64,000 bases of DNA from Mycobacterium sp. (lineage in GTDB: Bacteria > Actinomycetota > Actinomycetes > Mycobacteriales > Mycobacteriaceae): the NCBI GenBank assembly GCA_020438845.1, contig JAGQTV010000114.1:62001-126000 (forward strand), in the 5' to 3' direction. A program made the translations under genes and the position numbers. The notes below the pieces were generated by a model. The model saw only the letters and a list, made by a program, of their open reading frames with translations. It was not told the origin of the DNA and did not search any database. Position 1 is the first letter of the stretch. Each line of letters begins with the position of its first letter. Positions 34,363 through 45,432 of the stretch are shown here, piece after piece.

Positions 34363-35382
34363 CTACTTGACCGTCGGCAGGTCGGGGCTGGATAGGTCGT
34401 AGAACCGGCCAGGCTGGGTCAGCAGTGCGCCCAGTTTCTCGGCCTTCTCCTCGGTTCGGTCGGTGGTCCCCCAGACCACGGTCCGGCCGTCGGTCAGGGT
34501 CAGCGTCACCGATGCGACCGACGGCGCGGCTATCCGGCCGACCTGCATCGCCACCTCCGGCCGCAGGGCCGTGATGACCTCCAGCGCGGCCATCGTCGGC
34601 GGATCGGTGGGGCCGGGATTGTCGACCTCGATATAGGGCAATCCAGGTGGCGGAGGCGCCGTGGCGAAGTCCACGCCGTCCCGATCGAACAGGTGGGGCC
34701 CGTCAGGGTAGTCCTTGACCACGACGGGTACCCGCTCGACGATCGTGATCCGCACCGCCGATGGGTACTCGCGCTGCACCCGGACACTGGCCACCCGCCG
34801 GATGCCGGCCACCCGGTCGGCCACCACATCGGTGTCAATCTGCAACAGCGGTGTGCCGAGCCGAATCTGCGCCGTGTCGATGACCTCCTCACGAGGCACT
34901 TCCGCGATGCCGAGGACGTCAACCGAGCGTGCCGACATCAGCGGGGTGAAATACAGGACCAGACCCAACGCCACGGTCACTACCGTCAGAACGACCAGCC
35001 AGATCAGCGTCTTGAGGCCCTTGACGCTACTGACCGCCGCAGGAGCGGCTTCTGCGGCAGCCTGGCCCCGAAGACGTCGTTTGGCTTCGCGGCGCGCTTC
35101 TTCGATGGCCATGGCCCGCTGTTGTGCCGCCCGGCGCTCGGCCCGCTCCCGGCGTGCGCGCCGCCGCGGGCCCTCGAGATCGACAGCCTCTTTGTCGGCT
35201 GCGGGGTCGCCGGGGTCGCAGCTGTCAGCGAGGTCGTCTGCCCGGCCAGCGGCGTCAGCGGGCGCCCCGAGGTCGACGTTCTGGTCGTCCTCACCCGCGT
35301 TTTCGCGCCCGTCTGTCGGTTTGGGCGGTTCCGGCGGTGTGGGCGGTTCCGGCGGTGTGGGCGGTTCCGGCGACTCGGTCAC
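34363..35382 (-). CDS. ftsQ: Cell division protein FtsQ
   Basis: FtsQ is a single-pass membrane protein that links early and late divisome parts. The cytosolic N-terminus (residues 1-130) begins with a proline-rich repeat (PPTPPE units) and is long and charged. A membrane helix follows ([20 protein letters not shown]). The external part holds the POTRA domain ([18 protein letters not shown]) and a beta domain ending with [11 protein letters not shown]. The start overlaps the murC stop by 4 bp. Its 339 residues exceed the M. tuberculosis protein by about 25. Confidence 0.94.
   Translation of the reverse strand: MTESPEPPTPPEPPTPPEPPKPTDGRENAGEDDQNVDLGAPADAAGRADDLADSCDPGDPAADKEAVDLEGPRRRARRERAERRAAQQRAMAIEEARREAKRRLRGQAAAEAAPAAVSSVKGLKTLIWLVVLTVVTVALGLVLYFTPLMSARSVDVLGIAEVPREEVIDTAQIRLGTPLLQIDTDVVADRVAGIRRVASVRVQREYPSAVRITIVERVPVVVKDYPDGPHLFDRDGVDFATAPPPPGLPYIEVDNPGPTDPPTMAALEVITALRPEVAMQVGRIAAPSVASVTLTLTDGRTVVWGTTDRTEEKAEKLGALLTQPGRFYDLSSPDLPTVK
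35323..35376 (-). repeat. 18-bp tandem repeat at the ftsQ 5' end
   Basis: The plus-strand unit GGGCGGTTCCGGCGGTGT occurs twice exactly (35323-35358), with a third diverged copy. It encodes the PPTPPE repeats near the FtsQ N-terminus. Confidence 0.9.
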
Positions 35383-36869
35383 CCTCCGCTCCCCGGTTCG
35401 CGCCCGGCACGGCGCACCGCGGCGAGGATTTCCGGGCCCAGCATCGTCACATCGCCGGCTCCCATCGTCACCACCACGTCACCCGCCCGGGCCACCATCG
35501 CCACCTGCTCTGCCACCGCGGAGAAGTCCGGCACGTAGTGCACCGGCGCAGTGATGTGCTCAGCGATGGTCGCTCCGCTCACCCCCACCAGCGGCTGCTC
35601 GCGTGCGGCGTACACGTCCAGGAGGAACACCCGGTCTGCAGTGCTCAGCGCCTCGCCGAACTCCCGCGCGAAAGTCTTTGTCCTCGAATACAAGTGGGGC
35701 TGGAACACGACGATACTGCGAGCGCCGGTCATGGTGGGATGACCCGTGGCGTCCTGCTGCGCGACGGTCCGCAGCGCCGCCAGCGCGGCACGAACCTCGG
35801 TCGGGTGGTGGGCGTAGTCGTCGAAAACCCGGATCCCGCCGGCCGTGCCGACCAGTTCGAATCGGCGCCGCACCCCTTCGAACCCGGCCAGGCTATCGAG
35901 GACGGTGTCCACCGCAGCGCCGGCCTCCACGGCTGCCAGCACGGCGCCCAGCGCGTTCAGCGCCATGTGCCGGCCCGGCACCGCCAGTCGCATGGTGCGC
36001 GGATGCGCCTCTCCGGCCAGCTGGATGGTGGCCACCGCGCCCGTCCCGTGCTGCTCCCAGCCGACCAGCGCACCGGCCAGCTCCGAGCCTGCTTCCCCGG
36101 CACCGGAGCCATACCGCAACACCCGGACACCGAGGGCCGCGGAACGCTGCGCCAGCGCGGCCGCACCGGGGTCATCCACGCACGCCACCAGCGCCCCCCC
36201 AGGGCGCAACCGCTTCGCGAAAGCGTCGAAAACCTCGGTATAGGCCTCGGGGCTGCCGAAGAAGTCAAGATGGTCAGCCTCGACATTGGTCACCACGGCG
36301 ACGTCAGGGGCGTACTCCAGCAACGAGCCGTCGGACTCGTCGGCCTCGGCGACGAAAGCCTCGCCACTGCCGTGGTGGGCATTGGTCCCGGCCGCGCCCA
36401 GATCCCCGCCAACAGCGAAGGACGGGTCGAAACCGCTCTGTTGTAACGCGACTATCAGCATCGAGGTGGTGGTGGTCTTGCCGTGCGTACCGGTCACCAT
36501 CAAGGTGCGGTGGCCGAGCATCAACTTGGCCAGTACCGCCGGCCGCAGGATCACCGGAATTCCGCGGCGGTGGGCCTCGACCAGTTCGGGGTTGGTCTTC
36601 GGGATGGCGGCGTGGGTGGTGATCACCGCGGTCGGACCGCCGGGCAGCAGGTCGAGGTTGGCCGCGTCATGGCCGACGTTGATCAGGGCCCCCCGCGCGC
36701 GCAGGGCCACCACGCCGCGGGACTCCTTGGCATCCGACCCGGAAACCTGACCGCCCCGGTCGAGCAGGATGCGGGCGATCCCCGACATGCCGGCTCCGCC
36801 GATGCCCACCATGTGCACGCGCGCCAGCTCGGGCGGAAGTGAGTGCGTCGCACCCTGGGTCGCATTCAT
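35379..36869 (-). CDS. murC: UDP-N-acetylmuramate--L-alanine ligase MurC
   Basis: MurC adds the first stem residue to UDP-MurNAc (in mycobacteria often UDP-MurNGlyc) with ATP. The N-terminal Rossmann [15 protein letters not shown] binds the substrate. The ATP loop is [12 protein letters not shown] near residue 125. Further family motifs are [12 protein letters not shown] and the C-terminal [14 protein letters not shown]. The 496-residue length is normal. It overlaps murG upstream and ftsQ downstream by 4 bp each. Confidence 0.97.
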   Translation of the reverse strand: MNATQGATHSLPPELARVHMVGIGGAGMSGIARILLDRGGQVSGSDAKESRGVVALRARGALINVGHDAANLDLLPGGPTAVITTHAAIPKTNPELVEAHRRGIPVILRPAVLAKLMLGHRTLMVTGTHGKTTTTSMLIVALQQSGFDPSFAVGGDLGAAGTNAHHGSGEAFVAEADESDGSLLEYAPDVAVVTNVEADHLDFFGSPEAYTEVFDAFAKRLRPGGALVACVDDPGAAALAQRSAALGVRVLRYGSGAGEAGSELAGALVGWEQHGTGAVATIQLAGEAHPRTMRLAVPGRHMALNALGAVLAAVEAGAAVDTVLDSLAGFEGVRRRFELVGTAGGIRVFDDYAHHPTEVRAALAALRTVAQQDATGHPTMTGARSIVVFQPHLYSRTKTFAREFGEALSTADRVFLLDVYAAREQPLVGVSGATIAEHITAPVHYVPDFSAVAEQVAMVARAGDVVVTMGAGDVTMLGPEILAAVRRAGREPGSGG

Positions 36870-38011
36870 TTCCGGGCTCCTATCCGGGCCTGCCGCTCGA
36901 CGCGCGCGACGTCCAACACGATCTCGGCGACCCGACGCGCAGCGTCGCGGTGGCCAACGCGGCCAGCCGCCGCTGTCATCGCCATCAAGCGGGCGCTGTC
37001 GGTCAATAGACCCGCCACCTCGTCGGCGACGAAGCCAGGAGTCAGATCGGCATCGGCGACCAGCATCCCGGCGCCTGCTTCCACCACCGGCAGGGCGTTG
37101 AGGCGCTGTTCGCCGTTGCCGATGGGCAGCGGGACGTAGATGGCGGGCATGCCGACGGCCGACACCTCGGCTACCGTCATCGCCCCTGAGCGACAGATCG
37201 CCACATCGGCCGCAGCGTAGGCCAGGTCCATCCGATCCAGGTAAGGCACCGCAACGTAGGGCGGATCACCAGGCCGCGGTGTCCGCAGATCCAGGGTGTT
37301 CTTGGGCCCGTGGGCGTGCAGCACAGAGATGCCGGCTGCCGCCAGGCCGGAGGCCGCGGCAGCGACGGCGCGGTTTATCGACACCGCCCCCTGCGAGCCG
37401 CCGAAGACCAAAAGAACCCGGGCGTCGTCGGCAAAACCGAAGTGGGCGCGGGCGGCGGCCCGCAGCGCTGACCGATCCAGACCGGTGATCGACGCCCGCA
37501 ACGGCATCCCGACCACCTGTGCGCGGGCCAGTCCCGAATTCGGCACCGCAGCCAGAATCCGGGTCGCCGAGCGCGCTCCGAGCCGATTTGCGAGCCCGGC
37601 CCTGGCGTTGGCCTCGTGCACCACCACCGGAATGCGCCGACCGCCGCCGATCAGGCCGCCCCGTGCGGCCAGGTATGCCGGAACGGCCACGTAGCCGCCG
37701 AATCCGACGACGACGTCGGCGTGGACCTCGTCGAGCACCGCTCGGGTCTCGCGGATCGCCCGGCGCACCCGACCGGGAAGCCGGAGCAGGTCGGCGTTGG
37801 GCTTGCGCGGCAGCGGTACCGGCGTCACCAACCTCAAGTCGTAGCCCCGGCTCGGGACCAGGCGAGTCTCCAGCCCCCGGGCAGTGCCCAGCGCGGTGAC
37901 GCGGACGTTCGAGTCGAGCGCGGTCAACGCGTCAGCGACGGCCATCGCCGGTTCGACGTGCCCGGCGGTGCCGCCGCCGGCGAGGACGACCGAGATCCCC
38001 GAAGCACTCAC
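36866..38011 (-). CDS. murG: UDP-GlcNAc transferase MurG (lipid II synthesis)
   Basis: MurG adds GlcNAc to lipid I on the inner membrane face, giving lipid II. GTG at 38011 overlaps the ftsW stop as GTGA and gives 381 residues starting [21 protein letters not shown]; the longer frame upstream runs through the ftsW tail and is rejected. Marks are [51 protein letters not shown] and [15 protein letters not shown] of the GT28 family. It is in the ftsW-murG-murC relay. Confidence 0.96.
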   Translation of the reverse strand: MSASGISVVLAGGGTAGHVEPAMAVADALTALDSNVRVTALGTARGLETRLVPSRGYDLRLVTPVPLPRKPNADLLRLPGRVRRAIRETRAVLDEVHADVVVGFGGYVAVPAYLAARGGLIGGGRRIPVVVHEANARAGLANRLGARSATRILAAVPNSGLARAQVVGMPLRASITGLDRSALRAAARAHFGFADDARVLLVFGGSQGAVSINRAVAAAASGLAAAGISVLHAHGPKNTLDLRTPRPGDPPYVAVPYLDRMDLAYAAADVAICRSGAMTVAEVSAVGMPAIYVPLPIGNGEQRLNALPVVEAGAGMLVADADLTPGFVADEVAGLLTDSARLMAMTAAAGRVGHRDAARRVAEIVLDVARVERQARIGARK

Positions 38012-39642
38012 CCGTAACGCTGACCTTCCATGGGTCGGGAACGCCGCGGACGGCCGCTCCCCTGCCGCACTTGCCCGGCGTGGCCCTGCGCCCCACCGGC
38101 ACGCCTCTGCTGCGAGGCGCCTCCATGATGCCCTGCCCGTCCCCGCACGCGCTGCGGCGTCCCCGCTTTGGCAACCGATGCGGCTCGTTTCGGGGCGGGC
38201 TTGGGCGTTTTCACGGCCTTGGCGGGCTTCACCGCCCTGGCGGGCTTGGCGGGCTTGGCGGGTTTGCTCGGCTTGGCGGCCGGCTCCCGGGACCGAAGCC
38301 GGTCGCGCAGTGTGTCCACCCGGCTGGGCAGGTACGGCTCGGGCAGCGGCAGACGGAGCAGACGGTTCACCCGGTCGTCGCGACCCGACCGCAGCGCGGC
38401 GACGGCCGCAGGCTCGTGGCGGGCCGCATTGGCCATGAGTCCGACCATGAACAAGGTTGTGGCCGTCGATGTTCCGCCTGCCGAAATCAGCGGCAGCTGG
38501 ATACCCGTGACCGGTAGCAACCCGATCACGTAGCCGACGTTGATGCACACCTGACCGATCACCCACGTCGTGGTGGTGGCTGTGAGCAGCCGCAGAAACG
38601 GATCGACCGATCGCTTGGCAATCCGCATCCCGGTATAGGCGAAGACTCCGAACAATGCCAGCAGCCCGCAGGCGCCGACGAACCCGAGTTCCTCCCCCAC
38701 GATGGCGAAGATGAAGTCGTTGTGGGCGTTGGGCAGGTAGTTCCACTTGGCCGTGCCCTGCCCCAGGCCGTCACCGAAGACGCCACCGTTGGCCAGTGCG
38801 AACTTGGCCTGCCTGGCCTGGTAACCCGCGCCCTGGGAGTCTGCACTGGGATCCAGCCACGACCGCACCCGATCGGATCGGTATCCCGCGGACACCGCGA
38901 GCACCGCACCGGCCGACAGAGCCGCAACCAAAGAGCTGATGAACACTTTCAACGGCAACCCGGCGAACCACAGCAGGGCCAGCAGAATGATGCCCAGCGA
39001 CACGGTCTGCCCGAGGTCGGGCTGGGCCACGATGAGCGCCAGTGCGATCACCGCCGCCGGGATCAGCGGAACCAGCATCTCGCGCAGCGTGGCCCGTTCC
39101 ATTCGCCGTGCCGCCAACAGATGCGACCCCCAGACGGCGAACGCGATCTTGGCCAGTTCGGAAGGCTGCATCGACAGACCCGCGACGACGAACCACCCAC
39201 GGGTGCCATTAGCCACATGGCCGATGCCCGGGATCAGGACCATGACCAGCATCACGACCGAGGCCGCGAACGCGGGGAAGGCGGTGCGGCGCAGAAAACG
39301 TACCGGCAGCCGAAGCGCTACCCAGCAGGCAAACAACCCCAGCACTGTCCACAACACCTGCCGGGCGAAGATGGCCCACGGGGTGCCGTCCTCGTCATAG
39401 GAGTGCACGCCGGATGCGGAGAGCACCATGATCAGGCCCAGCGTGACGAGCAGTCCGGCGACTGAAACCATCAGGTGGAAGGACGTCATCGGCCGTGACA
39501 GCCAGGTCCCGAATCTGTTGAAGCGGGCGAACTTCGACTTGACGCCCTTTAAATGGGCTTCCGGATGGGCTTCGGATTCGCCCGGTTCGGCGGGACCGCC
39601 GCGCTTCATCCGGGATAGCGCACCGGCGAGAAACGCTTTCAC
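38008..39642 (-). CDS. ftsW: Septal peptidoglycan glycosyltransferase FtsW
   Basis: FtsW polymerises lipid II at the septum with PbpB. It has ten membrane helices of the SEDS family ([59 protein letters not shown]). GTG at 39642 is four bases after the murD stop and gives 544 residues. The N-terminal cytosolic part is short. The C-terminal tail of about 115 residues is very rich in Lys, Ala, Pro and Arg ([18 protein letters not shown]), encoded by imperfect DNA repeats. In mycobacteria this positively charged tail is known to contact the aspartates at the FtsZ end. Confidence 0.95.
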   Translation of the reverse strand: MKAFLAGALSRMKRGGPAEPGESEAHPEAHLKGVKSKFARFNRFGTWLSRPMTSFHLMVSVAGLLVTLGLIMVLSASGVHSYDEDGTPWAIFARQVLWTVLGLFACWVALRLPVRFLRRTAFPAFAASVVMLVMVLIPGIGHVANGTRGWFVVAGLSMQPSELAKIAFAVWGSHLLAARRMERATLREMLVPLIPAAVIALALIVAQPDLGQTVSLGIILLALLWFAGLPLKVFISSLVAALSAGAVLAVSAGYRSDRVRSWLDPSADSQGAGYQARQAKFALANGGVFGDGLGQGTAKWNYLPNAHNDFIFAIVGEELGFVGACGLLALFGVFAYTGMRIAKRSVDPFLRLLTATTTTWVIGQVCINVGYVIGLLPVTGIQLPLISAGGTSTATTLFMVGLMANAARHEPAAVAALRSGRDDRVNRLLRLPLPEPYLPSRVDTLRDRLRSREPAAKPSKPAKPAKPARAVKPAKAVKTPKPAPKRAASVAKAGTPQRVRGRAGHHGGASQQRRAGGAQGHAGQVRQGSGRPRRSRPMEGQRYG

Positions 39643-39646
39643 GGCA

Positions 39647-41140
39647 CTACCGGGATGCGGCTTGGACCGCGGCTGCGAAAACCTCGCCGCGGTCGGCATA
39701 GCCGGCGAACTGGTCGAAGGACGCTCCCGCCGGTGCCAGCAGCACCGTGTCCCCGGAACGCGCCAGTCCGGCAGCGGCAGCGACCACTTCCGTCATCACC
39801 TGCAGGCCCACACACGGTCCGGATGCGTCGATCACTCGAGTCCCATCTGTCACAACTGACTCGTTTGCCTCTTGCACCTCAGCATCCTCCCGCGTCACAA
39901 CCTGGATGACCGGGACATCCGGGGCGTGTCGCGATAACGCCTTCGCCACGACCTCGCGGTCGCGGCCGATCAACACTGCCCCGACCAGGCGGTCTGCGAC
40001 CCGGGCCACGGTGGCGTCGACGGATGCCCCTTTGAGCATGCCGCCGGCCACCCAGACCACCCGCGGGTAGGCCAGTATCGACGCCTCGGCGGCGTGTGGG
40101 TTGGTGGCCTTGGAATCGTCGACATAGCGGACCCCGTCGATGAGGCCAACCGATTCGGCGCGGTGACGGCCGACCCGAAACCCGGCCAGCGCCTCCGCGA
40201 TCGCCCCGGCCGGAACGTCGACCGCCCGGGCCAGCGCGGCTGCGGCCAGCGCGTCCAGGACGCCAACCGGACCGGCGACGGGGATCGAGTCGACCCGGGC
40301 GAGCTCGAGTCCGCCGGGATCGTCGGTGAACGCACGGTCCACCAGCACTCCGTCGCGCACCCCGAGTTCGCCCGGGGCCGGCTCGCCGATTCGGAAGCCC
40401 ACCCGCACCGGCGCTGCGGTCTGCGACAGCAGGTCGCGGGCCCGCTCATCATCCAGGCCCGCTACCGCCACCCGACCCCGTAACGCGACCGCCTTGGCCG
40501 CTGCGTAGGCCTCGAGGCTGCCATGCCAGTCCAGGTGGTCCTCGGCGACGTTGAGCACCGCGCCGGCCTCGGGCCGTAGCGACGGCGACCAGAACAGCTG
40601 GAAGCTGGAGAGCTCGACAGCGAACAGGTCAGAAGGTGTGGAGAGCACGTCGAGTACCGGCTCGCCGATGTTGCCGCACAACGCCGCGGCGCGCCTATCC
40701 GCAAGCAGCATCTGGTGCAGCATCGAGGTGGTCGTGGTTTTTCCGTTGGTCCCGGTCACAACCAACCAGCGCCTCGGCGGGCCATAGCGGCCGGTGGCGT
40801 CCAAGCGCCAGGCCAGTTCCACGTCACCCCAGATCGGAACGCCCGCTTCGGCCGCCGCGGCCAGCACCGGAGCGGTGGGCGGAAAGCCCGGGCTGGTGAC
40901 CACCAGATCAAACTGGCCGATGCGGGCGACCGCGTCTGCCGGGGCGATGTGATCCCCGAGCGCCCGCGCCGCTGCAGCATCGTCGTCGCAGACCGAGATG
41001 GCCACGTCCCACGAGTCCAGTGCTGCGACGATCGCCCGGCCGGTGACCCGGGCACCGGTCACCAGGATGTGGGCCCCCGGTACCAAGGGTTCGAGCGAAC
41101 CCGACGGGCTGGTCCCCGAGCGGCTAGTCGCCGATCGCAC
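39647..41140 (-). CDS. murD: UDP-N-acetylmuramoylalanine--D-glutamate ligase MurD
   Basis: MurD adds D-Glu to the stem peptide. The ATP loop is [15 protein letters not shown] near residue 125, followed by [16 protein letters not shown] and the C-terminal [16 protein letters not shown] ligase motif. The N-terminal [15 protein letters not shown] binds the UDP part. The GTG start at 41140 overlaps mraY by 17 bp. The 497-residue length is normal for mycobacteria. Confidence 0.96.
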   Translation of the reverse strand: MRSATSRSGTSPSGSLEPLVPGAHILVTGARVTGRAIVAALDSWDVAISVCDDDAAAARALGDHIAPADAVARIGQFDLVVTSPGFPPTAPVLAAAAEAGVPIWGDVELAWRLDATGRYGPPRRWLVVTGTNGKTTTTSMLHQMLLADRRAAALCGNIGEPVLDVLSTPSDLFAVELSSFQLFWSPSLRPEAGAVLNVAEDHLDWHGSLEAYAAAKAVALRGRVAVAGLDDERARDLLSQTAAPVRVGFRIGEPAPGELGVRDGVLVDRAFTDDPGGLELARVDSIPVAGPVGVLDALAAAALARAVDVPAGAIAEALAGFRVGRHRAESVGLIDGVRYVDDSKATNPHAAEASILAYPRVVWVAGGMLKGASVDATVARVADRLVGAVLIGRDREVVAKALSRHAPDVPVIQVVTREDAEVQEANESVVTDGTRVIDASGPCVGLQVMTEVVAAAAGLARSGDTVLLAPAGASFDQFAGYADRGEVFAAAVQAASR

Positions 41141-42203
41141 TGAGCCACTCGCCGTAGAACAGAGACACGCCGAGTCCGCAGGCGATAGCGGTGAGCAGCC
41201 AGAACCGGATGATCACCGTCGTCTCCGCCCAGCCCGCGAGTTCGAAGTGGTGATGGAACGGAGCCATCCGGAACACCCGTCGGCCTGTCGTCCGGAAGAC
41301 CAGAATTTGCATCACCACCGAGGTGACCTCGGCCACGAACAAGGCTCCGAGAACGACCGCCAGCACCTCGGTCCGGCTGCAGATGGACAGCCCGGCGATG
41401 ATGCCGCCCAGCGCCAGTGATCCGGTGTCGCCCATGAAAATCTTGGCCGGCGCGGCGTTCCACCACAGGAACCCGATACAGGCCCCAGCGGTGGCCGCAG
41501 CGATCAGCGCGAGGTCCAGTGGGTCGCGCACGTTGTAACAGCCCAGTCCGGGTGCGGTGGCGCAGGCGTTACGGAACTGCCAGAAGGTGATCAGCACGTA
41601 GGCGGCACTGACCATCGCCATGCTGCCGGCCGCCAGTCCGTCGAGGCCGTCGGTGAAGTTGACGGCGTTGGACCAGGCGCTGACCAAGACCACGACGAAC
41701 AGTACGAACAACACCGGCGGCAAGGTGACGGTGGCGATCTCCCGCACATAGCTGAGCTGGTTGCTACCCGGGCTCAGGCCTTCGGAGTTGACGAACTGCA
41801 ACACCAGTATTCCGAACAGCACGGCTGCGGCGATCTGCCCGACCGTCTTGGCGGTCTTGTTCAACCCGAGGTTGCGTGCTTGGCGGATCTTGATGACGTC
41901 ATCGAGGAAGCCCACTCCGCCCAGCGCGGTGGCGAGCCCCAGAACCAACAGGCCGGAGGCCGTGGGCCCGTCGCCGTCCATGGCCAGCCCGATCAGGTGG
42001 GCGCCTAAGTACCCCGCCCAGATTCCGGCAAGGATCGCGACCCCGCCCATCGACGGCGTGCCGCGTTTGGCGTGGTGGCTGGGCGGCCCGTCCTCGCGTG
42101 TCTGGTGACCGAAGCCCTGCCTGGTGAACAGCCGGATCAGCCAGGGGGTGAGCAGAATCGACACAGCCAGCGAGACGGCCACCGCGACGATGATCAGTTT
42201 CAT
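41124..42203 (-). CDS. mraY: Phospho-MurNAc-pentapeptide transferase MraY (MurX)
   Basis: MraY moves phospho-MurNAc-pentapeptide to decaprenyl phosphate, forming lipid I in the membrane. It has ten hydrophobic helices. The Mg/substrate aspartates are in [10 protein letters not shown] and [13 protein letters not shown], with the [11 protein letters not shown] loop. The 359 residues match M. tuberculosis MurX. It overlaps murF by 4 bp and murD by 17 bp. Confidence 0.97.
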   Translation of the reverse strand: MKLIIVAVAVSLAVSILLTPWLIRLFTRQGFGHQTREDGPPSHHAKRGTPSMGGVAILAGIWAGYLGAHLIGLAMDGDGPTASGLLVLGLATALGGVGFLDDVIKIRQARNLGLNKTAKTVGQIAAAVLFGILVLQFVNSEGLSPGSNQLSYVREIATVTLPPVLFVLFVVVLVSAWSNAVNFTDGLDGLAAGSMAMVSAAYVLITFWQFRNACATAPGLGCYNVRDPLDLALIAAATAGACIGFLWWNAAPAKIFMGDTGSLALGGIIAGLSICSRTEVLAVVLGALFVAEVTSVVMQILVFRTTGRRVFRMAPFHHHFELAGWAETTVIIRFWLLTAIACGLGVSLFYGEWLSAIGD

Positions 42204-43795
42204 CGCGTCTCGTCCTCGGCTTCCAGCCCCGCCGCCGGCCGGTCGGCCACCAGTTTCTCGGCCAGCGCGCCCAGTCCGGCGGAGTTGGAAGCCTTGACCA
42301 GGACGACGTCACCGGCCGCCAACTCGGCGCGCAGCAACTCCAGGGCTGCTTCGGCATCGGGCACCAAGACAGACTCCGAGTCCCAGGATCCCTCCATGAC
42401 CGCCCCGTGATGCATGGCGCTCATGGGCCTCCCAGTTCCGACGACGACAAGACGCCTGATATCTAAGCGCACCGCCAGGCGACCGATGCGGTCGTGTTCG
42501 GTAATCGAGTCCTCACCCAGTTCGGCCATTTCACCCAGGACCGCCCAGCTGCGCCGCGCCGACGAGCCAGATGGTGCGGCTCCTTCCCGGCCGGGACGGG
42601 CCATGGCCGCCAGCGCCTGCAACCCGGCCCGCATGGAGTCTGGGTTGGCGTTGTAGGCGTCATTGATCACGGTCACCCCGTCTGGCCGGGTGCGCACCTC
42701 CATCCGGTGCCGCGACGCCGGGGCAGCCACGGCCAACGCACCGGCGACCTGCTCCATGGTCGCCCCGCATTCGAGTGCCACTGCCGCCGCACACAAAGCG
42801 TTGCCGACCTGATGCTCACCGTGTACCGCCAGTTGCACGACGACCCGTTCGCTGGCGCGGCTCAGGGTGAACCGCGGCCGAGCGAGTTCGTCGAGCACGA
42901 CATCCTCGGCGCGAATATCTGCGGTTCGGGCCCAAACCCGATTGCCGGCCTCCTCCCCGGCCTCGTCCCTCGCCCGCGTCGTCGGCGCGGTGCCGACAGC
43001 GACCACCCGCCCCGACGTCTGCCCCGCCATCGCGGCGACCACCGAATCATCGACATTGAGGACCACCACGCCTGAAGGTGGAACAGCCTGCACCAGTTCA
43101 GCTTTCGTCTGCGCGATCACCTCGCGCGAGCCGAACTCGCCCAGGTGTGCGGTGCCGACGTTGAGTACCACCGCGATCGAGGGCGGGGCGATTCGGGCCA
43201 ATGCGGCGATGTTGCCGGGATGCCGGGCCGACATCTCCAGCACGAGGAAATCGGTATCCCTGGTCGCCCTCAGCACGGTCCAGGGGTGGCCCAGTTCGTT
43301 GTTGAACGACCCGGGCGGGGCCACCACTTCACCCAGCGGGCGCAGCACTGCCGCGATCAGGTCCTTGGTAGAGGTCTTGCCGGACGAACCGGTGATCCCG
43401 ATGATTCGCAATCCGCCCGCTACCAGTTCCGCGGCGACCGCCGCCGCCAGCTTGGCCAGCGCGGCCAGGACCGCAGCGCCGGAGCCGTCGGTGTCGTACT
43501 CGAGCACCCCGGCCTGCGCGTCGGCGGCCGGGGCAGGCGGCACCACAATGGCCGGTACTCCGACCGGGCGGGCGGCGAGGACAGCGGCCGCCCCGGACCG
43601 GATGGCTGCAGCCGCGAAATCGTGGCCGTCGGATCGTGCCCCGGGCAGCGCCAGGAACAGCCCACCCGCGGTGATGGCCCGCGAGTCGAACTCCACCGTG
43701 CCGGTCACCTGCGTCGCAGCGGCCTCCGCGGGGCTGATGTCGGCCAATGTGCCCCCGACGAGCTCTGCGATCCGGGCCACCGTCAGGTCGATCAT
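42200..43795 (-). CDS. murF: UDP-MurNAc-tripeptide--D-Ala-D-Ala ligase MurF
   Basis: MurF adds D-Ala-D-Ala to the UDP-linked tripeptide, the last cytosolic step. The ATP loop is [17 protein letters not shown] near residue 135. [22 protein letters not shown] and the C-terminal [16 protein letters not shown] are typical. The 531-residue length is slightly above the M. tuberculosis enzyme. The start and stop overlap murE and mraY by 4 bp each. Confidence 0.96.
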   Translation of the reverse strand: MIDLTVARIAELVGGTLADISPAEAAATQVTGTVEFDSRAITAGGLFLALPGARSDGHDFAAAAIRSGAAAVLAARPVGVPAIVVPPAPAADAQAGVLEYDTDGSGAAVLAALAKLAAAVAAELVAGGLRIIGITGSSGKTSTKDLIAAVLRPLGEVVAPPGSFNNELGHPWTVLRATRDTDFLVLEMSARHPGNIAALARIAPPSIAVVLNVGTAHLGEFGSREVIAQTKAELVQAVPPSGVVVLNVDDSVVAAMAGQTSGRVVAVGTAPTTRARDEAGEEAGNRVWARTADIRAEDVVLDELARPRFTLSRASERVVVQLAVHGEHQVGNALCAAAVALECGATMEQVAGALAVAAPASRHRMEVRTRPDGVTVINDAYNANPDSMRAGLQALAAMARPGREGAAPSGSSARRSWAVLGEMAELGEDSITEHDRIGRLAVRLDIRRLVVVGTGRPMSAMHHGAVMEGSWDSESVLVPDAEAALELLRAELAAGDVVLVKASNSAGLGALAEKLVADRPAAGLEAEDETR

Positions 43796-45384
43796 CGCGC
43801 AACCTGCATTTCCAGCGCCCGGGCCAGTTCCTCGCGGTCATCGAACGGCCGAGTCTGCCCACCGCCGGTCTGCCCGCGCTCGTGTCCCTTGCCGGCGATC
43901 ACCACGACGTCACCCCGTCGGGCCCACGCGACCGCGTGCTCAATTGCCGACCTGCGGTCACCGATCTCGGCCACCTCGGGCCGGCGTCCCGACGTCCCGG
44001 CGCCGGCCAGGATGGCGGCCCGGATAGCCGCCGGGTCCTCGTCGCGGGGGTTGTCGTCGGTGACGACCACCAGATCGGCCAGTTCGGCGGCCGCCTCTCC
44101 CATCGGTCCCCGTTTGCCGGGATCGCGGTTTCCGCCGGCGCCGAACACCACCGCCAACCGTCCGCCGGGCCGACGCAACGTCTCCAGAACCGCGCGCAAC
44201 GCACCCGGCTTATGGGCATAGTCGACGACGGCCAGGAAGTCCTGGCCGCGGTCCACCAGTTCCAGCCGGCCGGGGACCGAGGCGGCACGCAGGCCCGGCG
44301 ACGCCTGCTCCGGAGACACCCCGACGGCGTCGAGCATCGCCAGGGCCAGCAGCGCATTGGCCACGTTGTAGCGCCCCGGCAACCGGATCCGCAATCGGTG
44401 GTGCACTCCGGCGGGATCGACGGCGGTGAATTCCTGCAAGCCTCTCTCTAAGTCACTGTCGAGGTCGACGATGTCCTGGGCCGACCAATCCGCCGGGTAC
44501 CCTTCGGCGCTCACCGTCACCGCCTCGCCGGCGCGTTGAGCCATCAACCGACCCGCAGCGTCATCGACGCACACCACCGCACGCCGGGCGCACAGCGGAG
44601 AGGCCGGCTCGAACAGTCGAGCTTTGGCGTCGAAATAGGCCTCCATGGACGGATGGAAGTCGAGGTGGTCGCGGGAGAGGTTGGTGAACCCGCCCACCGC
44701 GAACCGGACGCCGTCGACACGGCCGAGTTCCAGGGCGTGGCTGGACACCTCCATCACCGCGGTGTCCACGCCGCGCTCGGCCATGACTGCCAGTAGCGCC
44801 TGCAGCGCGGGAGCCTCGGGAGTGGTCAGCGCACTCGGGGCGTCGGCGCCGGCGATCCGGACACCTACGGTGCCGATCAGCCCCGCGGTGCGGCCCGCCG
44901 CCGTCAACCCGGCCTCGATCAGATAGGTGGTGGTGGTCTTACCCGACGTCCCGGTGACCCCGAGGACGACGACACGGTCCGACGGGTGACCGTAGACGTC
45001 GGCGGCCACTTCGCCCAGCACCGATCGCGGATTGGGATGGACAAGAACCGGAATGGGCACCGGGCTGGACGCCGGGCCACCCGCGGCAGCTTCATCCGCG
45101 ATCCGGCGGTCGAACAGGCGCTCGATCACCTCGGCGCCGACTGGGTCGGTAAGCACCGCGACAGCCCCCGATTTCACTGCTGCAGGGGTGAATTCAGCAC
45201 CGTGCGCGACAGCACCGGGAAGGGCAGCGAAAAGGTCACCTTGCGCAGCGTCCTGGGCACGCAGGGTCACTCCTCTGACCCGCACGTCGGCAGCGCCGCC
45301 GTCAACCACGGCTGCCTGCACCCGGGCGGCCAATGCGGCGAGGGACAGACCCGGTGTGGCCCGGGGCCTCGCATTAATGGTCAC
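43792..45384 (-). CDS. murE: UDP-MurNAc-tripeptide synthetase MurE (meso-DAP adding)
   Basis: MurE adds the third stem residue. The substrate motif DNPR ([11 protein letters not shown] near residue 440) marks meso-diaminopimelate addition, as expected in mycobacteria. The ATP loop is [19 protein letters not shown] and the central domain has [17 protein letters not shown] with the carbamylated-lysine region following. GTG at 45384 lies 48 bp after pbpB. Length is 530 residues. Confidence 0.96.
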   Translation of the reverse strand: MTINARPRATPGLSLAALAARVQAAVVDGGAADVRVRGVTLRAQDAAQGDLFAALPGAVAHGAEFTPAAVKSGAVAVLTDPVGAEVIERLFDRRIADEAAAGGPASSPVPIPVLVHPNPRSVLGEVAADVYGHPSDRVVVLGVTGTSGKTTTTYLIEAGLTAAGRTAGLIGTVGVRIAGADAPSALTTPEAPALQALLAVMAERGVDTAVMEVSSHALELGRVDGVRFAVGGFTNLSRDHLDFHPSMEAYFDAKARLFEPASPLCARRAVVCVDDAAGRLMAQRAGEAVTVSAEGYPADWSAQDIVDLDSDLERGLQEFTAVDPAGVHHRLRIRLPGRYNVANALLALAMLDAVGVSPEQASPGLRAASVPGRLELVDRGQDFLAVVDYAHKPGALRAVLETLRRPGGRLAVVFGAGGNRDPGKRGPMGEAAAELADLVVVTDDNPRDEDPAAIRAAILAGAGTSGRRPEVAEIGDRRSAIEHAVAWARRGDVVVIAGKGHERGQTGGGQTRPFDDREELARALEMQVAR

Positions 45385-45432
45385 CGCCGGTCACCTCCCG
45401 TACCTTGCTCGGAGGACACCCTACCGATCGGG

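Noticed and set aside
35124..36446. 440-codon plus-strand frame over ftsQ and murC
   Set aside because: Its composition mirrors the repeat and codon pattern of the real genes on the other strand; no family features.
38012..38746. N-terminal extension of murG
   Set aside because: It runs through the ftsW tail in another frame. The GTGA overlap at 38011 gives the expected MurG start and length.
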